NCBI GenBank assembly: GCA_023515745.1
Contig: JALECJ010000258.1
Coordinates: forward strand, 1,988,501 to 2,052,500
Length of the DNA: 64,000 bases
Origin: Amoeboaphelidium protococcarum
Taxonomy: Eukaryota; Aphelidiomycota; Aphelidea
Direction of reading: 5' to 3'
The stretch's first letter is position 1. Each line of letters opens with the position of its first letter. Position numbers and translations under genes: made by a program. Below are positions 23,860 through 38,644 of the stretch, piece after piece. The notes below the pieces were generated by a model that saw only the letters and a program-made list of their open reading frames with translations, was not told where the DNA came from and ran no database searches.

Positions 23860-24191
23860 CTTATAGAACTAGCTAAAGATTCAGTCAACGCAATATCTTT
23901 ACCCCTACTACCACCACGGATACTTATGCCATACCATACACTATCTCAACGGCACTCATATCAATTTCTACCCGTTTAAACGCGTTTTATCAGTAATATG
24001 AGCATTACATTAAATTCATCGTTGTAATAAAGGTGTAATTCATTTATATTAAATACTCGATGTAGGCGTACTCTACAGACGCGTGACTGACCGTCCAGTT
24101 TGAGTAAGATGTAGAGAAGAAGAAGAAAGTTCTCTCTGCTCGTTCCTCTTTTCCCAACCATCAAATACGGTCTTAAATCAAAAGTTTCAAT
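23860..24191. promoter_or_regulatory. WDR24 upstream region with ACGCGT box
   Basis: 332 nt with no gene seen. ACGCGT lies at 23980-23985 within TTTAAACGCGTTTTAT, 206 nt before the WDR24 start codon. The other half is AT-rich. Confidence 0.35.
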
Positions 24192-26949
24192 ATGCGATTT
24201 ACGACGAGATAGTAGTCAACTTCAAATGCTAATTCTAATTAAGGATCATCTGCGTCAAATTCTTATAAGAGCGGAAGTACTCCGTCAATGACTCCTCCGC
24301 TGCGGGCTACTCTCTAAATGACAAGTACCGACTCTGACAGGAAGCATACGGCTCTTCCACACAACAATGGATCGCGTATTACCAGGTCCACGGGGTCTCT
24401 CAATGCTCTGAGCTTATCGCCTGATGCAGATTTTGCTGTCATTGCTGGCAGAGAAGTCCTGCGTGTAGTATCGCTCGTCAGCGGTCAGATGGATGAGGTT
24501 ATCAATTTGCGGAGTGGTGCTAAAATCAATCTGAATGCATCCAGCAATGATGTGAACTGGTCACCCACTTAGAAGAATATCATTGTGACTGCAGCCACTA
24601 ATGGTGCTATTGTCATTTGGGATATCTAAAAGCATGGTACGATGAAGCAGGACAAGATCATTAATGAACACTCTCGCGCTGTGAACAGAGTCAAGTTCCA
24701 TCCGGGGGAATAGCAGATGCTACTCAGCGCCAGTCAGGATGGGACGGTGAAGCTGTTCGACTTGAGAGTGAAAGATGAGGCTCAATTGACATTTGAAGGT
24801 AAGAGTGAGAGCGTGCGCGATATTGCATGGCATCCACGGCAATAGTATCACTTTGCGGCTGCCTTCGAGAATGGTACTCTTTAGCGATGGGACATTCGGC
24901 AGAGTAAAATGTATGAGCGGCGCATCAATGCACATAATGGACTGTGTCTATCTATAGATTGGCATCAGGATGGTCGATATTTGGCTAGTGGTGGAAGAGA
25001 TAAATTGATTCAGGTTTGGGATTTTGATTCTGACACTAGGAAGCCGGTGAGCACTATTTAGACTATAGCGAGTGTTGTAGCTGTTGGCTGGCGACCACAT
25101 GACACGGCTATGATGAATTATGGTGGTGCGGGTAGTGGTTATAATAATGTATACAGCGGTAGCAATAGCTCTTAAGACTTGACCACGGAATCGAAGTATA
25201 TGTAACACTCATCTTACATTGCATCGTGCTCTCTACTCTCTGATCACCGCATTAGCGTATGGAATTTGGATCGACCTCATGTTCCATATTACACCTTTGA
25301 GGATCATAGTAATTCAGTCACTAATTTCCAGTGGAAAGGTTCATCGACCTTGTATTCAGTGTCCAAGGATCGCTGTTTGATTATGAATTAAATGGAAACT
25401 GGTAATGATAGCGGAGAAGATGCCGGAACTGGTTATAAAATTTCCGACTCTCTCAGTATGAATAGTATTGCTTGGGATATGCATGAAGACTCCGTTATTG
25501 CGTCTACCAAGTATTTGAATTTACCTGGAGATTATACAGATTCAGTATCAAGTAATTCGCACTCGTATTCTCATGATACAGGCGGTCAGTAAAAGGCGTC
25601 ATCTTCTCTTTCTGGTAGTAATAATAATGTCTCTAGTGTTAATATCAATGCCAAGAGTAAAGATTCTCTAATGACTTGGAGTGGATCCACCATCCCCTCT
25701 CTATTATCAAACACTATTCTGGCAATTGGAAAACAGAGTTAGACTCCATAATAGTAGGTCACCTCTTCTTCGCAGTAATAACAACATTCATAGACTCAGG
25801 TATAAAGTTCTCAGATCCATCAGTATGGTCAAATACAATCTACTTTGAACAGCAGTGGTGGTAGTGGTTCATCGTACCATGAAGATTATGAATCTACGAG
25901 GTTGAGTTCATATTTTGCGCGTAAAATTGGACGGAGAGCATAGTCTAACGCGTCACAGTCAGCACAATTGTAATAACAAAAGTTATAAAAATCTAGAGAG
26001 TTGCGATTGTAAATATTTGATCCTCAAGACTATCAGCATTTAGATGTCTATCAAAGTGATGGAGTGTTACCCTTTAACGTCGATCAAGATCCTGAGTTGT
26101 TTAAGATATTGGTTTCGAATTATCAGCTACCTGTAATAAATTAGCTTAACGATGCTAGTGGTAGTAGTAGTGTCAATGCTATATGCTCACACAATGCTCA
26201 GATATGCTCTTATAATGATGCACTTGCAGCTGGGCATATCTGGTAGATTCTGTCAGAGTTGACGAATAATTAAAGCTCTCCATTGTCTGAATGGAATCAA
26301 TTCTACCGAGAGCTCTTACTGTTCTTTATTGAAAATGACGATTATCTCCACTTTTGTATGGTCTTTATTCTGTTACATTCATAGCTATCCTGCGAAGATA
26401 ATTAACTGGCTCAACTGCTGACAATGATGAAGATATCTGAAAGTCTCGCTAGCATGCAGTTTTAAAAGCTTATAGGTATGTTTATTATCATCCATCATGT
26501 GGCCATTATCTTTACCCACATATCACTCTTATAATAGTTGTAGATTAGTTGCACAAATTTGAGCTGTTTGTGGATGCGACCAAGTTCGTTAAGCTATGTC
26601 CTCTACCAAGTGTACTCTAGATGAATGCCGGTTCCACGACAATGTATCCGGCCTGTGGAAGATGTAATAGACAGTTGCCATCTTAGCGATCTTCTTGCCT
26701 TAAATGCGGGGACGATTCTGCTGTATGCTGCATATGGTAAGATTGCATATTCTATTAATGCTAAAGATTTATCATCATTGAACTCAATTTATGTAAGTAA
26801 TGTGTAGTTTAAAGAGAGTTGAAAGTTAGTATTACGTCTACTGTAGAGAATGTAATCACGGTGGCCACGTTGAATGTGTGCGCAATTGGTTCTTACACTC
26901 TGGCTCACAAGAGTGTCCCGCAGGTTGTTCTCACCTTTGTATTATATGA
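24192..26949 (+). CDS. WDR24: WDR24-like GATOR2/SEACAT subunit (WD40 + RING)
   Basis: Three exons: 24192-26475, 26538-26736 and 26808-26949; introns of 62 nt (GTATGT ... AATAG) and 71 nt (GTAAGA ... TGTAG). 874 residues. The N-terminal propeller (residues about 60-420) has repeats ending VIWDI, KLFDL, RWDI, QVWDF and VWNLDRPH. A long Ser/Gln-rich linker follows. The C-terminus is a zinc-binding RING with [16 protein letters not shown] and [17 protein letters not shown] ending CPAGCSHLC, as in WDR24/Sea2. The complex relays amino acid sufficiency to TORC1 at the vacuole. The RING appears only after splicing both introns. Confidence 0.92.
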
Positions 26950-27335
26950 AATAGTCTGTGTATATATATTTAGATTGCCCTTTGCATTGGCTCAATAACA
27001 TTCTAGGAACGGCAAGTATTTTGTATTTCATAGTACTAAGAGCGCGAAACTAATATGCTTCCATATCCACTCCATCTTCGGTCATGAACTTCATTTATCA
27101 TCATAATTATGATAATATACTGCAGGCAGTGAGATCTCCAAGTAGCAAAATATGGAGAGCGAATGCAAGTGAGATCGGGAAAGGAGCGGCGATTTTCTAT
27201 CGGTAAAACCGCTTGCCGACCTGTCGCCTTTTCTCTCTTTTAGCTATAAAGCTGAACACTATCGATTCCGCTTCATAGCTTTTCACTCATTGTAGTAATA
27301 ATATTAGAACATTTATAGTGGATAAAAGTTAAAGT
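26950..27335. other. Intergenic spacer
   Basis: 386 nt between WDR24 and the USP gene. Contains short TA runs and a mildly GC-rich segment at about 27160-27230. Probably promoter of the downstream gene; no ORF or RNA recognised. Confidence 0.5.
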
Positions 27336-30215
<2,880 letters not shown>

Positions 30216-30435
30216 ATAGCATAGCATTATAACAATTTTGACAATTTGCTGTATTTTGAGTTTTCAAATACTTACTTACAATGCGGCGAGTACGAACAGA
30301 TAGCTGCTGATCGATGAAAAATCAAAAGAAGCGACAAGCTTTGCATTCATTCCCACGCCATCGCCTTTCGCTCTTCATCCCGTAATTTGATCAAACGTTC
30401 AATTCAACACGAAAGATCACTTACTTGAGATAGGA

Positions 30436-31632
30436 ATGTTGCATATCCCAGTTATCTCTGTAGGAGTACTATTGTTATCGCTATGTAGCGCGCAAGCTAA
30501 AATTATCAGTGTCCCTGTTCAGAAATTGAATCTCACCATTCAATAACTGGAGGCAATGGGCGATGTAAATGATCATGGCTTCATGGGTGCATATTAAAAG
30601 TATTTTGCCGCGGATGATAATAATGATAATGATGACATTGACGCGGCTTACAAGGTTGGCGTGCCATTGAGCAACTATTTGGATGCGCAATACTTTGGCA
30701 ATATTAAATTGGGTACGCCAGCGAAGGAGTTCAAGATGATCTTTGACACTGGCTCTTCTAACCTGTGGGTGCCTAGCAGCAAATGCTTTTCTCTGGCTTG
30801 CTTGCGCCACACGCGTTATAATTCCAGAAGAAGCTCTACTTACCACAAGAATGGCACTAAATTTGAGATTACATATGGATCAGGATCTGCTGCTGGTTTC
30901 ATATCCCGTGATGTCTTGGACATGGGTGAGGGGTTGAAGGCTGAGGTTGATTTTGCTGAAGTCACCAAGCTTCCCGGTCTTGTGTTCATTTTCGCTCAAT
31001 TCGACGGTATATTTGGTCTTGCTTATCCGCGTATTGCCGTGTAGCAGGTGGTACCTCCTATTTATCGCTTTGTCGAAGAGGGTCTGCTGGACCGTGCCAT
31101 GTTCTCCTTCTATTTGAATCGTGCGTCAGATCCATCTTAGAAGAATGGTGTTATGACTCTGGGTGGAGTTGACTCGCAGTATTATACTGGTGATATCACG
31201 TACCTGCCTGTTAGTCGTCAGGCTTACTGGGAAGTGTAGATGGACACTCTGATCATGGGCGATGAAAATATGGAGATGCGTCGCGGTGCTGCTATTGATA
31301 CCGGTACCTCTCTGATTGCATGTCCATCTAAAGATGCTGATCGTATTAATGAGAAGCTGGGTGGTTTGCGCCTACCTACTGGTCAGTATCTGGTGAACTG
31401 TGCCGAAGTTCCATCTATGCCTGATATAACTTTTGTGTTTAGCGGCAAGAATTTCACCTTGTCAGCATCTGATTACATTTTGAACTTACAAGGACAATGT
31501 CTGAGCAGCTTCTTTGGCTTGAACCTGCCGTCCGGTATGGATCTGTTTATTGTTGGAGATTCATTTTTGCGCAAGTTTTACTCTGTGTATGATTTGGAGA
31601 ACAATCAGGTTGGTTTGGCTAATGCAGTCTGA
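30436..31632 (+). CDS. Pepsin-family aspartic protease (vacuolar proteinase A/cathepsin D-like)
   Basis: 398 residues. A signal peptide ([19 protein letters not shown]) and a propeptide of about 60 residues precede the two-lobed A1 protease. Active sites are [13 protein letters not shown] in the N-lobe and [13 protein letters not shown] in the C-lobe; the flap has [12 protein letters not shown], and [24 protein letters not shown] ends the protein as in Pep4 and cathepsin D. NGT and NFT are potential N-glycosylation sites. Such enzymes activate vacuolar hydrolases; secretion is the alternative. Convergent with TSEN54, whose stop lies 78 nt away. Confidence 0.95.
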
Positions 31633-31710
31633 TCAAGTCAAGTGGTCCAAGGTAATTATTGCATATTATATTTTTGTGAGAATATAAAGTTTATTTATGC
31701 AGAATCATCA

Positions 31711-32602
31711 TCATTTTGCTTGTTATATATGATCATCATCTTCACAATCTTCGATTCGTATAAAAACAACTTCACCACCATCCACTAATGCTATAACGAA
31801 TTAAGAACACTGCGCCAACTCGGCCGGTCGTAACGCGAACACGTCAATAGTATAATCAGAATATCTACACACATACTGCTATTAAACGCGCTAAAAATTA
31901 ATCGCTTAGAATTTAAAAGATATAAACTTACTCAAGCGCCTTGTAGATGCAGAAAGGTTCTGTAGGATTTCTCTTGCTAAAGGCTGAATTTGGTTTCCAT
32001 ACAGAATATAGACTCGGTTTCTCAACCTACTATCCACTTCGAATAGTTCGCCGAACTATGTAGCCTTGATTTTTAAGATGGGAATACGCCTACACACATT
32101 TTCTGAAGAATTGCGACAAGAATATACACAACAATCTTACCACGTATTCCGAGAGGGAACAATTCCCACAGTTGAGCAACAGATCAAAGCATCGAGGAAC
32201 CGATAGAACAGAGTTGCGATGCCAAAGTACTAGATTACATCTATCCACTTGATACAAAACTTCTTCAGGATACAGATACACACCTCGTCGTTCAGTAGAA
32301 CTACCATCTCCTGTCTAAAGTCTATCACTATCTTTTATATCGCGACCACTGATCCCACATGTATCCAAATGTTAATTTCGATTGTGTATCACACGCGCCA
32401 TCCGAATCTCTTCATCATACACAGCCTCACTGATATCATCCAAGCACTTGGATTATCGTTAAGATATCGCGGAGTACCATTCTTGACGAAGCTATTAAAG
32501 CTTCAGTTACCCTTCCAAGGATTCGCTTAAACAGTTCAATTTCGCAAATTCATTACCAATATTATCAAGCGTCTATTAGATTTAAGAATCTTACTGATCC
32601 AT
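31711..32602 (-). CDS. TSEN54: tRNA-splicing endonuclease structural subunit Sen54/TSEN54
   Basis: Three exons on the minus strand: 32602-32141, 32089-31932 and 31864-31711; introns 51 nt (GTAAGATT ... GTGTAG) and 67 nt (GTAAGT ... GTGTAG). 257 residues. The Sen54 N-terminal domain is clear: ERRGVYLYPEEVLYQVDRC, LSEYVAYSHLKNQGYIVRR (across the first splice) and YSVWKPNSAFSKRNPTEPF. The last exon gives DYTIDVFALRPAELAQCS and ALVDGGEVVFIRIED, matching the C-terminal endonuclease-like domain. Sen54 partners Sen15, Sen2 and Sen34 to cut tRNA introns; it is structural, not catalytic. Shorter than yeast Sen54. Easily missed because each exon is short. Confidence 0.88.
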
Positions 32603-32731
32603 CCTGGTGGGTAAAAATTCAGCGGAGAATAAGATCCGAAAGGAGTTCAAAGATCAACGCAATAAAAACATAAGAAATGTAACGCACTAAATACATGGGT
32701 AGATATATAAACACGAATAATAAGTCATTCT

Positions 32732-34690
32732 TCATTCTTAGAGGACATCCAGCAGATATTAATTAGACTGCTTTTTGGCGTCAAGTTCAGATAGCAATGT
32801 CAGAACAGAGTTTTCATCGTTGCGTTGAGAAGCCTCAAGGATTGATTTAAGCAACTTGTCACCTTACTCCAACTATTGAGCACCGTATTTCTGCACTTGC
32901 TTCTAATAATACTATTCATAAGATTCTTCATAGCCATTCTCCAGTTCATACACTTTCTCTTCAGCCATGCGAACAACTTCCGATGGGAAGCGGACACTCT
33001 TGGCCACATGAAGCCCAAAACTCTCATCGCAAACACCCTTCTCCACCTTGTAGAGTAGTGTCAACGCATCAGCATCACCATCGATAGCATTCTCATTGAC
33101 TACTGCAGAGACATGCAAGTTCACTACATTACTCAGCTGATGAGACAGTGTAGTTAATTCATGAAAATGAGTGGCAAACAGAGTATAACACTTGATCTCA
33201 GATGCCAAATGCTCGGATATTGACCAAGCAAGTCCGAATCCATCATACGTACTAGTGCCACGGCCCAATTCATCAATAATTACCAATGACTTATCGGTAG
33301 CCTGCTGCAGAATAGCAGAGGTATCAAGCATTTCAGCCATGAAGGTAGACACTCCTTTCAGCTACTAATCACCAGCACCGATGCGGCACATTATAGAGTC
33401 AAATATCGGCAATCTGGCGCTGGTACATGGCACAAAACAACCAATCTGTGCCATTATAGCAATCATTCCAATTTATCTGATATAAGTACTCTTACCGCCA
33501 GTATTAGGACCAGTGATAATGGCAAAGTTGCTGACATTCTTGATCAAATCCACATCATTAGAAATAAAATTGCCATTCAATTCAACGAGAGGATGTCTTG
33601 ATCCAACTAAATTCACACCTTCACCATCATCATCAGAATTGTAAAATTTCGGCTTCACATAAGAGGAACTTGAATTGACTGCAATATGCGCAAATGTCAA
33701 AATAACGTCAAGATGTGCAACAACTTCACCGATAGACCGCAGAGGATTGGCGAAATCTGAACATTCTGATATAAAGTTCTTCACCAGAGAAGACTGAGCA
33801 GTCTGATAAGACTCTTGAAGGTTCTTGTACTATTTGCTCAACTTTCTTAATCGTTAGGTAGTGAACATTATACCACTCTTTTGAATGGACAGCTCGATGT
33901 ACTCACTATTGCCTTGGATAAGCCTACCGTCAGTCCTGGTCACTCTCAAGTGGTGACCGTGTAAAGTATTCTATTCCAGCTTCAACTTCTTCTCCAGCTC
34001 CACGCCGAGATCGCCAGCGACAGCGGCAGCTTCCTATTCAATCGCTGATAGGCAGGATTCCATGTCTTGGCGGATGATCATCAAACCTTCGTCATTATCA
34101 CTACGCACCATGTACTAATGATTCAAGGCGGCGGACATATCAATGGACTTTTCAACTTTAACTTTGAATGGCTCAAGTTATTGGATATTGTCTTTCAGTG
34201 TGGATAGATAAGTGTCTTTTAATGCAGTCAGCGATTCCGATGAAAGAGAACCATAGCTGTCATACTAACACGCATCCAAAGCCTCAAATATCTGGATAGA
34301 TTTCAAGAGAGCATCGTAACAATTGACAAAATCCTCCAGCTGAGCCTTGCCATTAGAAATCTTATCAGACAGCCGCACAAGATCAGTTAGTCCCTTCATT
34401 AAATTATCCCTGATCTCGAGACGTAACGTAGTATCGGCAACGAACATTTCCACCAGCACTAGTCTAGATTCTATACCCTTTCGGTCAACCAGAGGATGAG
34501 TTAGCCACTGATAGAGTAACTTGGACCCGCCAGAGGTCTTGCACTAATTCAAAAATCCATACAAACTAGTCTTGCCCTTATCAACACCGCCAGCTAGAGA
34601 ATCAGAACCACTCTGAGGAATGATATGCAAAGCCTACAACGCACTATCTTCAAGTCTCATGCAAGATTCAATAAAGTTCTGGACAGTCAT
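32732..34690 (-). CDS. MSH2: MutS homologue 2-like mismatch repair ATPase, N-terminally short
   Basis: 652 residues, one exon. Starting at the MSH2 core/lever domain, it has [17 protein letters not shown], then the clamp region, the ATPase with Walker [34 protein letters not shown], Walker [20 protein letters not shown] and [10 protein letters not shown]. These match MSH2 best ([22 protein letters not shown]). MSH2 pairs with MSH6 or MSH3 to recognise mismatches. The mismatch-binding and connector domains, about 300 residues in other MSH2 proteins, are missing: the ATG at 34690 is directly followed by core sequence, and I found no upstream exons in the 327 nt before the next gene. MSH4/MSH5 also lack part of the N-terminus but fit less well. 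Confidence 0.85.
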
Positions 34691-35017
34691 TATGTAATCA
34701 ATATATATATATATGCTTAAGAAAGTCTTTCTAACCAAGTATAAGTCTCCTCAATAGAGTATAGAAAGCAAGTAATGAATTGAATTGAGAGAAGATGAGA
34801 CGCGCTTCCCGTTTCAGCTCTGTTCCGAGCAGTGGCGTGTTTCAGGGATGATGGCGCGTTAAAGAGGTACAGTAGTTGAGCTATGTGTTGGTGGTGTTAC
34901 AAAATGCTCAGCTTGTTCAGTAGTACTGGTTGACTCAGATGTGCAATGAATTGAATTGAAGCATAAAACTGTAAAGTCGAGTAAATATTCTGTTTTCTCA
35001 ATAGATTCATCTGCTTT
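34691..35017. other. Spacer between MSH2-like gene and kinase
   Basis: 327 nt with a TA-rich run (34702-34713). I looked for missing MSH2 N-terminal exons and saw none with recognisable similarity. Likely promoter plus the 3' region of the kinase. Confidence 0.5.
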
Positions 35018-36233
35018 TCAGTTACCGTTTGGGTTAAGAAAGCCTTGTGTGAACGCGACATTCAACAACTAATCATAGGATGGACGCTCCTAAGGATTGC
35101 GCCGTATACAATGGGCAATAATGATTGCAAGTTGCGCCAACTCTTTCTTTGAAAATAACTAAGGCTTCACATTTGCTTGCAAGGCCTTCAGTACGGCAAA
35201 TGCATCTTGACGAAATTCTCCACTACCGAATTGCCTCACATCTCCCGAGAAATACTACTGCGATGAATTAGTTTGAATGGTGAGATCAAACAATGTTACA
35301 CCCATTTGATAGACATCAAATCGTTCGTGTAAAATTAATTAATCGGCTTCTGGTGGCTAGTAGCCTTCAGTGCCACCAACAAAGTCCTTCGCGTTTACAC
35401 TGTCAAACTTTTCAGCGCTTCCAAAATCGGAGACTAAGAGCTGATACGAGACAGGATCAAACAAGAGGTTCTACGGTTTGATATCACAGTGTTGATAGCC
35501 TTTAGCATGAATGTATCTTAGAGCCATTATTAGACCATATGTCCATTGTTTAAATAAGTGAGCATTTACTATTGGCAGCACTTTGCCCACTGGCAGCGAG
35601 ATGGGATAGACTGCAATTTCGCTGTCTTTCCAATCAAACTTGTCCAGTAGTCGCGTTATATATTGAAGCCCCGGATCTTATCTACTAGAGCTCGATTCTC
35701 CATACGACAACTAATTCAAGTCTTCTAATACTGCAATCTCATTCTGCAGCTGATCAGTAGCGTCAGAATAATACCCGATTTTCAAAGCAACCAACCGTTG
35801 CGTTTTATGATCAAAGGCTGAGTAAACTATCGAAAACTGACCGTCGCCCAGCATTTCGCGCAGTTCATACCGGAATTTGGCAAAATCTCCCGGTACAAGA
35901 TTTAATTTAAAGTCGCTTTCATCAGTGTCCAAATCAATGTACGGATACCACTCCACCGTCTCTGATACCGCCACAGCCTCCGCATTACCAATGTAATAAA
36001 AGCGTGTTTATACATTAACTTCCTTCCATTCAGACTCGCTAAGACATCCTCGGAAATAGACTTTCATTGTCTCTGCGTCAAGACCGTCTTGTGTCTGTTT
36101 CACGGCACTGTTAAATGCATTGTAATCACAGTCACGCGCTTAATTCGAATTTAGTTAGCGGAGGATTAGCAAGCAATGCTTACTACACACTGACAATAGT
36201 GATTAAAGCGAGATACTCTAGTGCAATACGCAT
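35018..36233 (-). CDS. Protein kinase with possible N-terminal signal peptide
   Basis: The kinase core is certain: LGDGQFSIVYSAF (glycine loop), VALKIG, YQHCDIKPQNLLF (catalytic loop with HCD), VSDFGSAEKF (DFG) and GTEGYQPPE, ending FLNPNGN at TGA 35018. From ATG 36067 the frame is open. A better model adds an exon at 36233-36184 coding for MRIALEYLALITIVSV, joined by a 76-nt intron (GTAAGC ... AACAG) to 36107, giving 379 residues. That puts a signal peptide before about 70 residues of unknown sequence and the kinase. The first exon is inference; starting at 36067 would give a cytosolic kinase. Substrates unknown. Confidence 0.75.
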
Positions 36234-36453
36234 TCTATAAATTATAAATATAAAGCCAATGCTTTTTATAAAAGAAAAGTAAATGATTTAGATAACTCTG
36301 ACGCGGCAGTCTCAGTTTCACATGTCTCAATCTCATGATTTCTTGTTGTTGGTTACATTTGGCGACTTCAGACCACGAGGAGCGCGATTCTTTACAGTCG
36401 TTCTCGTTGTGACGAGTCGAAATTGCTACCTAAATCCCCTTTTATCCAGCAAA

Positions 36454-36819
36454 ATGTCTGCTTTTATTGAATAGGAATTGTAGAGTTTGGAGGAAATAAG
36501 TCAGTCTGTTGTCAGCTGTTAGATAGAGTCTTGCGGTGAATTAGAGGCTGTTATCAAAGTTCAAACGTTAGAATAGGAGACTCTGCGTATTCGACTCACA
36601 CAAGAAGGGTATAATCTGGATGGTAAATATTTCGAGACACTGCATCAACTACTGATAAAAAAGAGTCCACTCTATTAACAAAAATTCAACCAATCCTTAG
36701 CGTCAAAACTGGAATCATTGCTCAACTAATTGACATAAATCAAATATAGTCTCAGGTTCTTGCATCTATTCTTCTGGACTTTAATTCTACTGATTATCAC
36801 TAGGACTCTCAGTACTTGA
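36454..36819 (+). CDS. GSKIP-domain protein
   Basis: 121 residues. ELEAVIKVQTLEQETLRIRL, LTQEGYNLDGKY, FETLHQLLIKKSPLYQQKF and LASKLESLLNQ align with the GSKIP domain, a small fold that binds GSK3-beta and PKA regulatory subunit in animals and is also found at the end of other proteins. Reading on to the only in-frame TGA adds FLHLFFWTLILLIITRTL, a hydrophobic tail that could anchor the protein in a membrane. This tail overlaps by 105 nt the 3' end of the convergent PHD gene, so either the overlap is real or a small 3' intron has been missed. Confidence 0.75.
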
Positions 36820-38355
36820 TTACTAATGAGCAGACTTAGAAGATTAACGCCGCATCTTCTCTATATACAGTGGACGAGAGCAGGTCCAACATGAAAAATC
36901 ATCCTTATCCCAATTGATTTTATGGCGAGAATATTTATCTACACAGGCTATATGCTTCCACACTTGACACTAAGAGCAGCTGACCAATGGACTTCCATCA
37001 TCGTAATTCATGGATCGCACATTGCAGTAGCAATCAAAGTACCAACTCTGAGGTTAGCCAGTAATAGTGAGAGAATCACCAGCTATTTCAGACTTTTTCC
37101 TTTTCTTTTATTTAATCACACCACCACCACCACCTGTGCCAGTATTGTTATTATTATCATTATTGTTCTATTTTCTAGCCTTTTCCTCAAGCTTTAATTA
37201 CTTTTATTACTCTGCATGCAATCTGCGCGATTCTTCCAGAGCTTTTTTCTCTTGCCTCTCAATAAGCTTCTACTCACGCTCCATCATTCGTCGCTCCCTA
37301 TCTGATGGACCAGGTGGACGTGTCTCTACAGCCACTGGTGGAGCAGAACTCTTAACGGCCTAATTCTTTGCTTTATTTTAAACACTTGGAGCAGGCTATG
37401 TCTACTACTACTAAACTTCCGGTGTAGGCTTTCTATTAGAACTCCTAGTGGTGACTCGTAGACTCCGCAATTACTCCAACTTCAGCCTCTAATTCTTCAA
37501 TCTAAACTCTTCCTAAATGTGCTCAATAACTTATGGAGCACAATCTTTCACTATACGATCGTAAAGTGCTCGGTCAAATTTAACCGCTGCTGAAGGCTTG
37601 GCAGACTTTATATTCTTATGCTACAATTCGCCTAATCTATTGGCAACATCTTGCCACTCTGATAAAGTGCCGCAGAGAAGTTGACATTTACCGCGAGCAT
37701 CCGGAGCAATCTTGTACAATCTATTGTCATCAAAGAGATAGTAGAATTCCGATTCTGCATAATTAGAACCAAGAGGCTCCACTCTGAGCATAACTTCCTC
37801 TTCAAAATCATCAGCATCCGCATCGATAGCTTTACGACGTTTTAGCAAGCGAGAGGGATCAACCAAAAGCACAAGTTCAGACAGGGAGTATAATAGTAAC
37901 ACTTTACATATCGGATCCCATTTAGATGTATCCTCAGTCTTTACTCTATCAACCCACTCTTTCTATTACTCTAAACTCTATGCATTTTACTTTTACTAAT
38001 TAATTCCATAGTCAGTATTCCGCTTATGGTATTTGTTCCAGTCAACGTTCATGACTTGATTAACGTAGAGCAGATCATGTTCAAACTGATCCAGAATCAT
38101 CTCCAATTAACTCTAAAAATTCTCTCTTGAAATGATATTAGGACTAATCATTCGCATCATTTTCATAATTATATTGACGTAATCATTGATAAGCTCCTCA
38201 CTACCTCCTATAATCATGGTCTCTAGTTCATCCGTACTAAAATCATCATCCTTCTCCAACTTGATGGCAGCGCTAAACGTGTGCATAAACTGACTCAATG
38301 CAGCAAACTGCCACATCTGTCTAACTTCATTCAAAGGGGATTACTCAACTTCCAT
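36715..38355 (-). CDS. Chromatin protein with WHIM-like region and C-terminal PHD finger
   Basis: 546 residues in one minus-strand frame. The N-terminal helical part resembles DDT-type regions. MLRVEPLGSNYAESEFYYLF followed by RLYKIAPDARGKCQLLCGTL and EWQDVANRL is the WHIM-like module seen in remodeller accessory subunits such as CECR2 and RSF1. A Gln/Pro- and Glu/Arg-rich coiled segment follows, then a PHD finger: CYCNVRSMNYDDGSPLVSCS, QVWKHIACV and FSCWTC. PHD fingers of this SCSQCQVWKH type read histone H3K4 methylation. The protein is probably a nuclear remodelling or deacetylase-complex subunit. ATG 38355 is the first in-frame start. Its 3' end overlaps the convergent GSKIP gene. Confidence 0.78.
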
Positions 38356-38644
38356 CACAGCACTATCTTATCTTTGTTCTAAGACGAATTCTCAAGTAAT
38401 AACCGTCAATGAATAATTGACTTAAGATGATGGAACAGAAGGAAAGAATATAAATCGAAATTTTGAGTTGAACAAAATACAGTAAAGGGAAAAGTCTAAG
38501 AAGGATCACTCGGTGAGAGGAAAGCGATGTCCGCTTTAAAAGAGATGCATCTGCGATAGGCAATCTTAACATTTTGTAAAATACCGTAGACATCAAATAA
38601 TTAAAATTTAAAACACAATAGAATGCGGTATTGAGTAATGAAAA

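Noticed and set aside
31633-32731. Non-coding spacer between the aspartic protease and MSH2
   Set aside because: Splicing three short minus-strand exons gives a convincing Sen54 protein.
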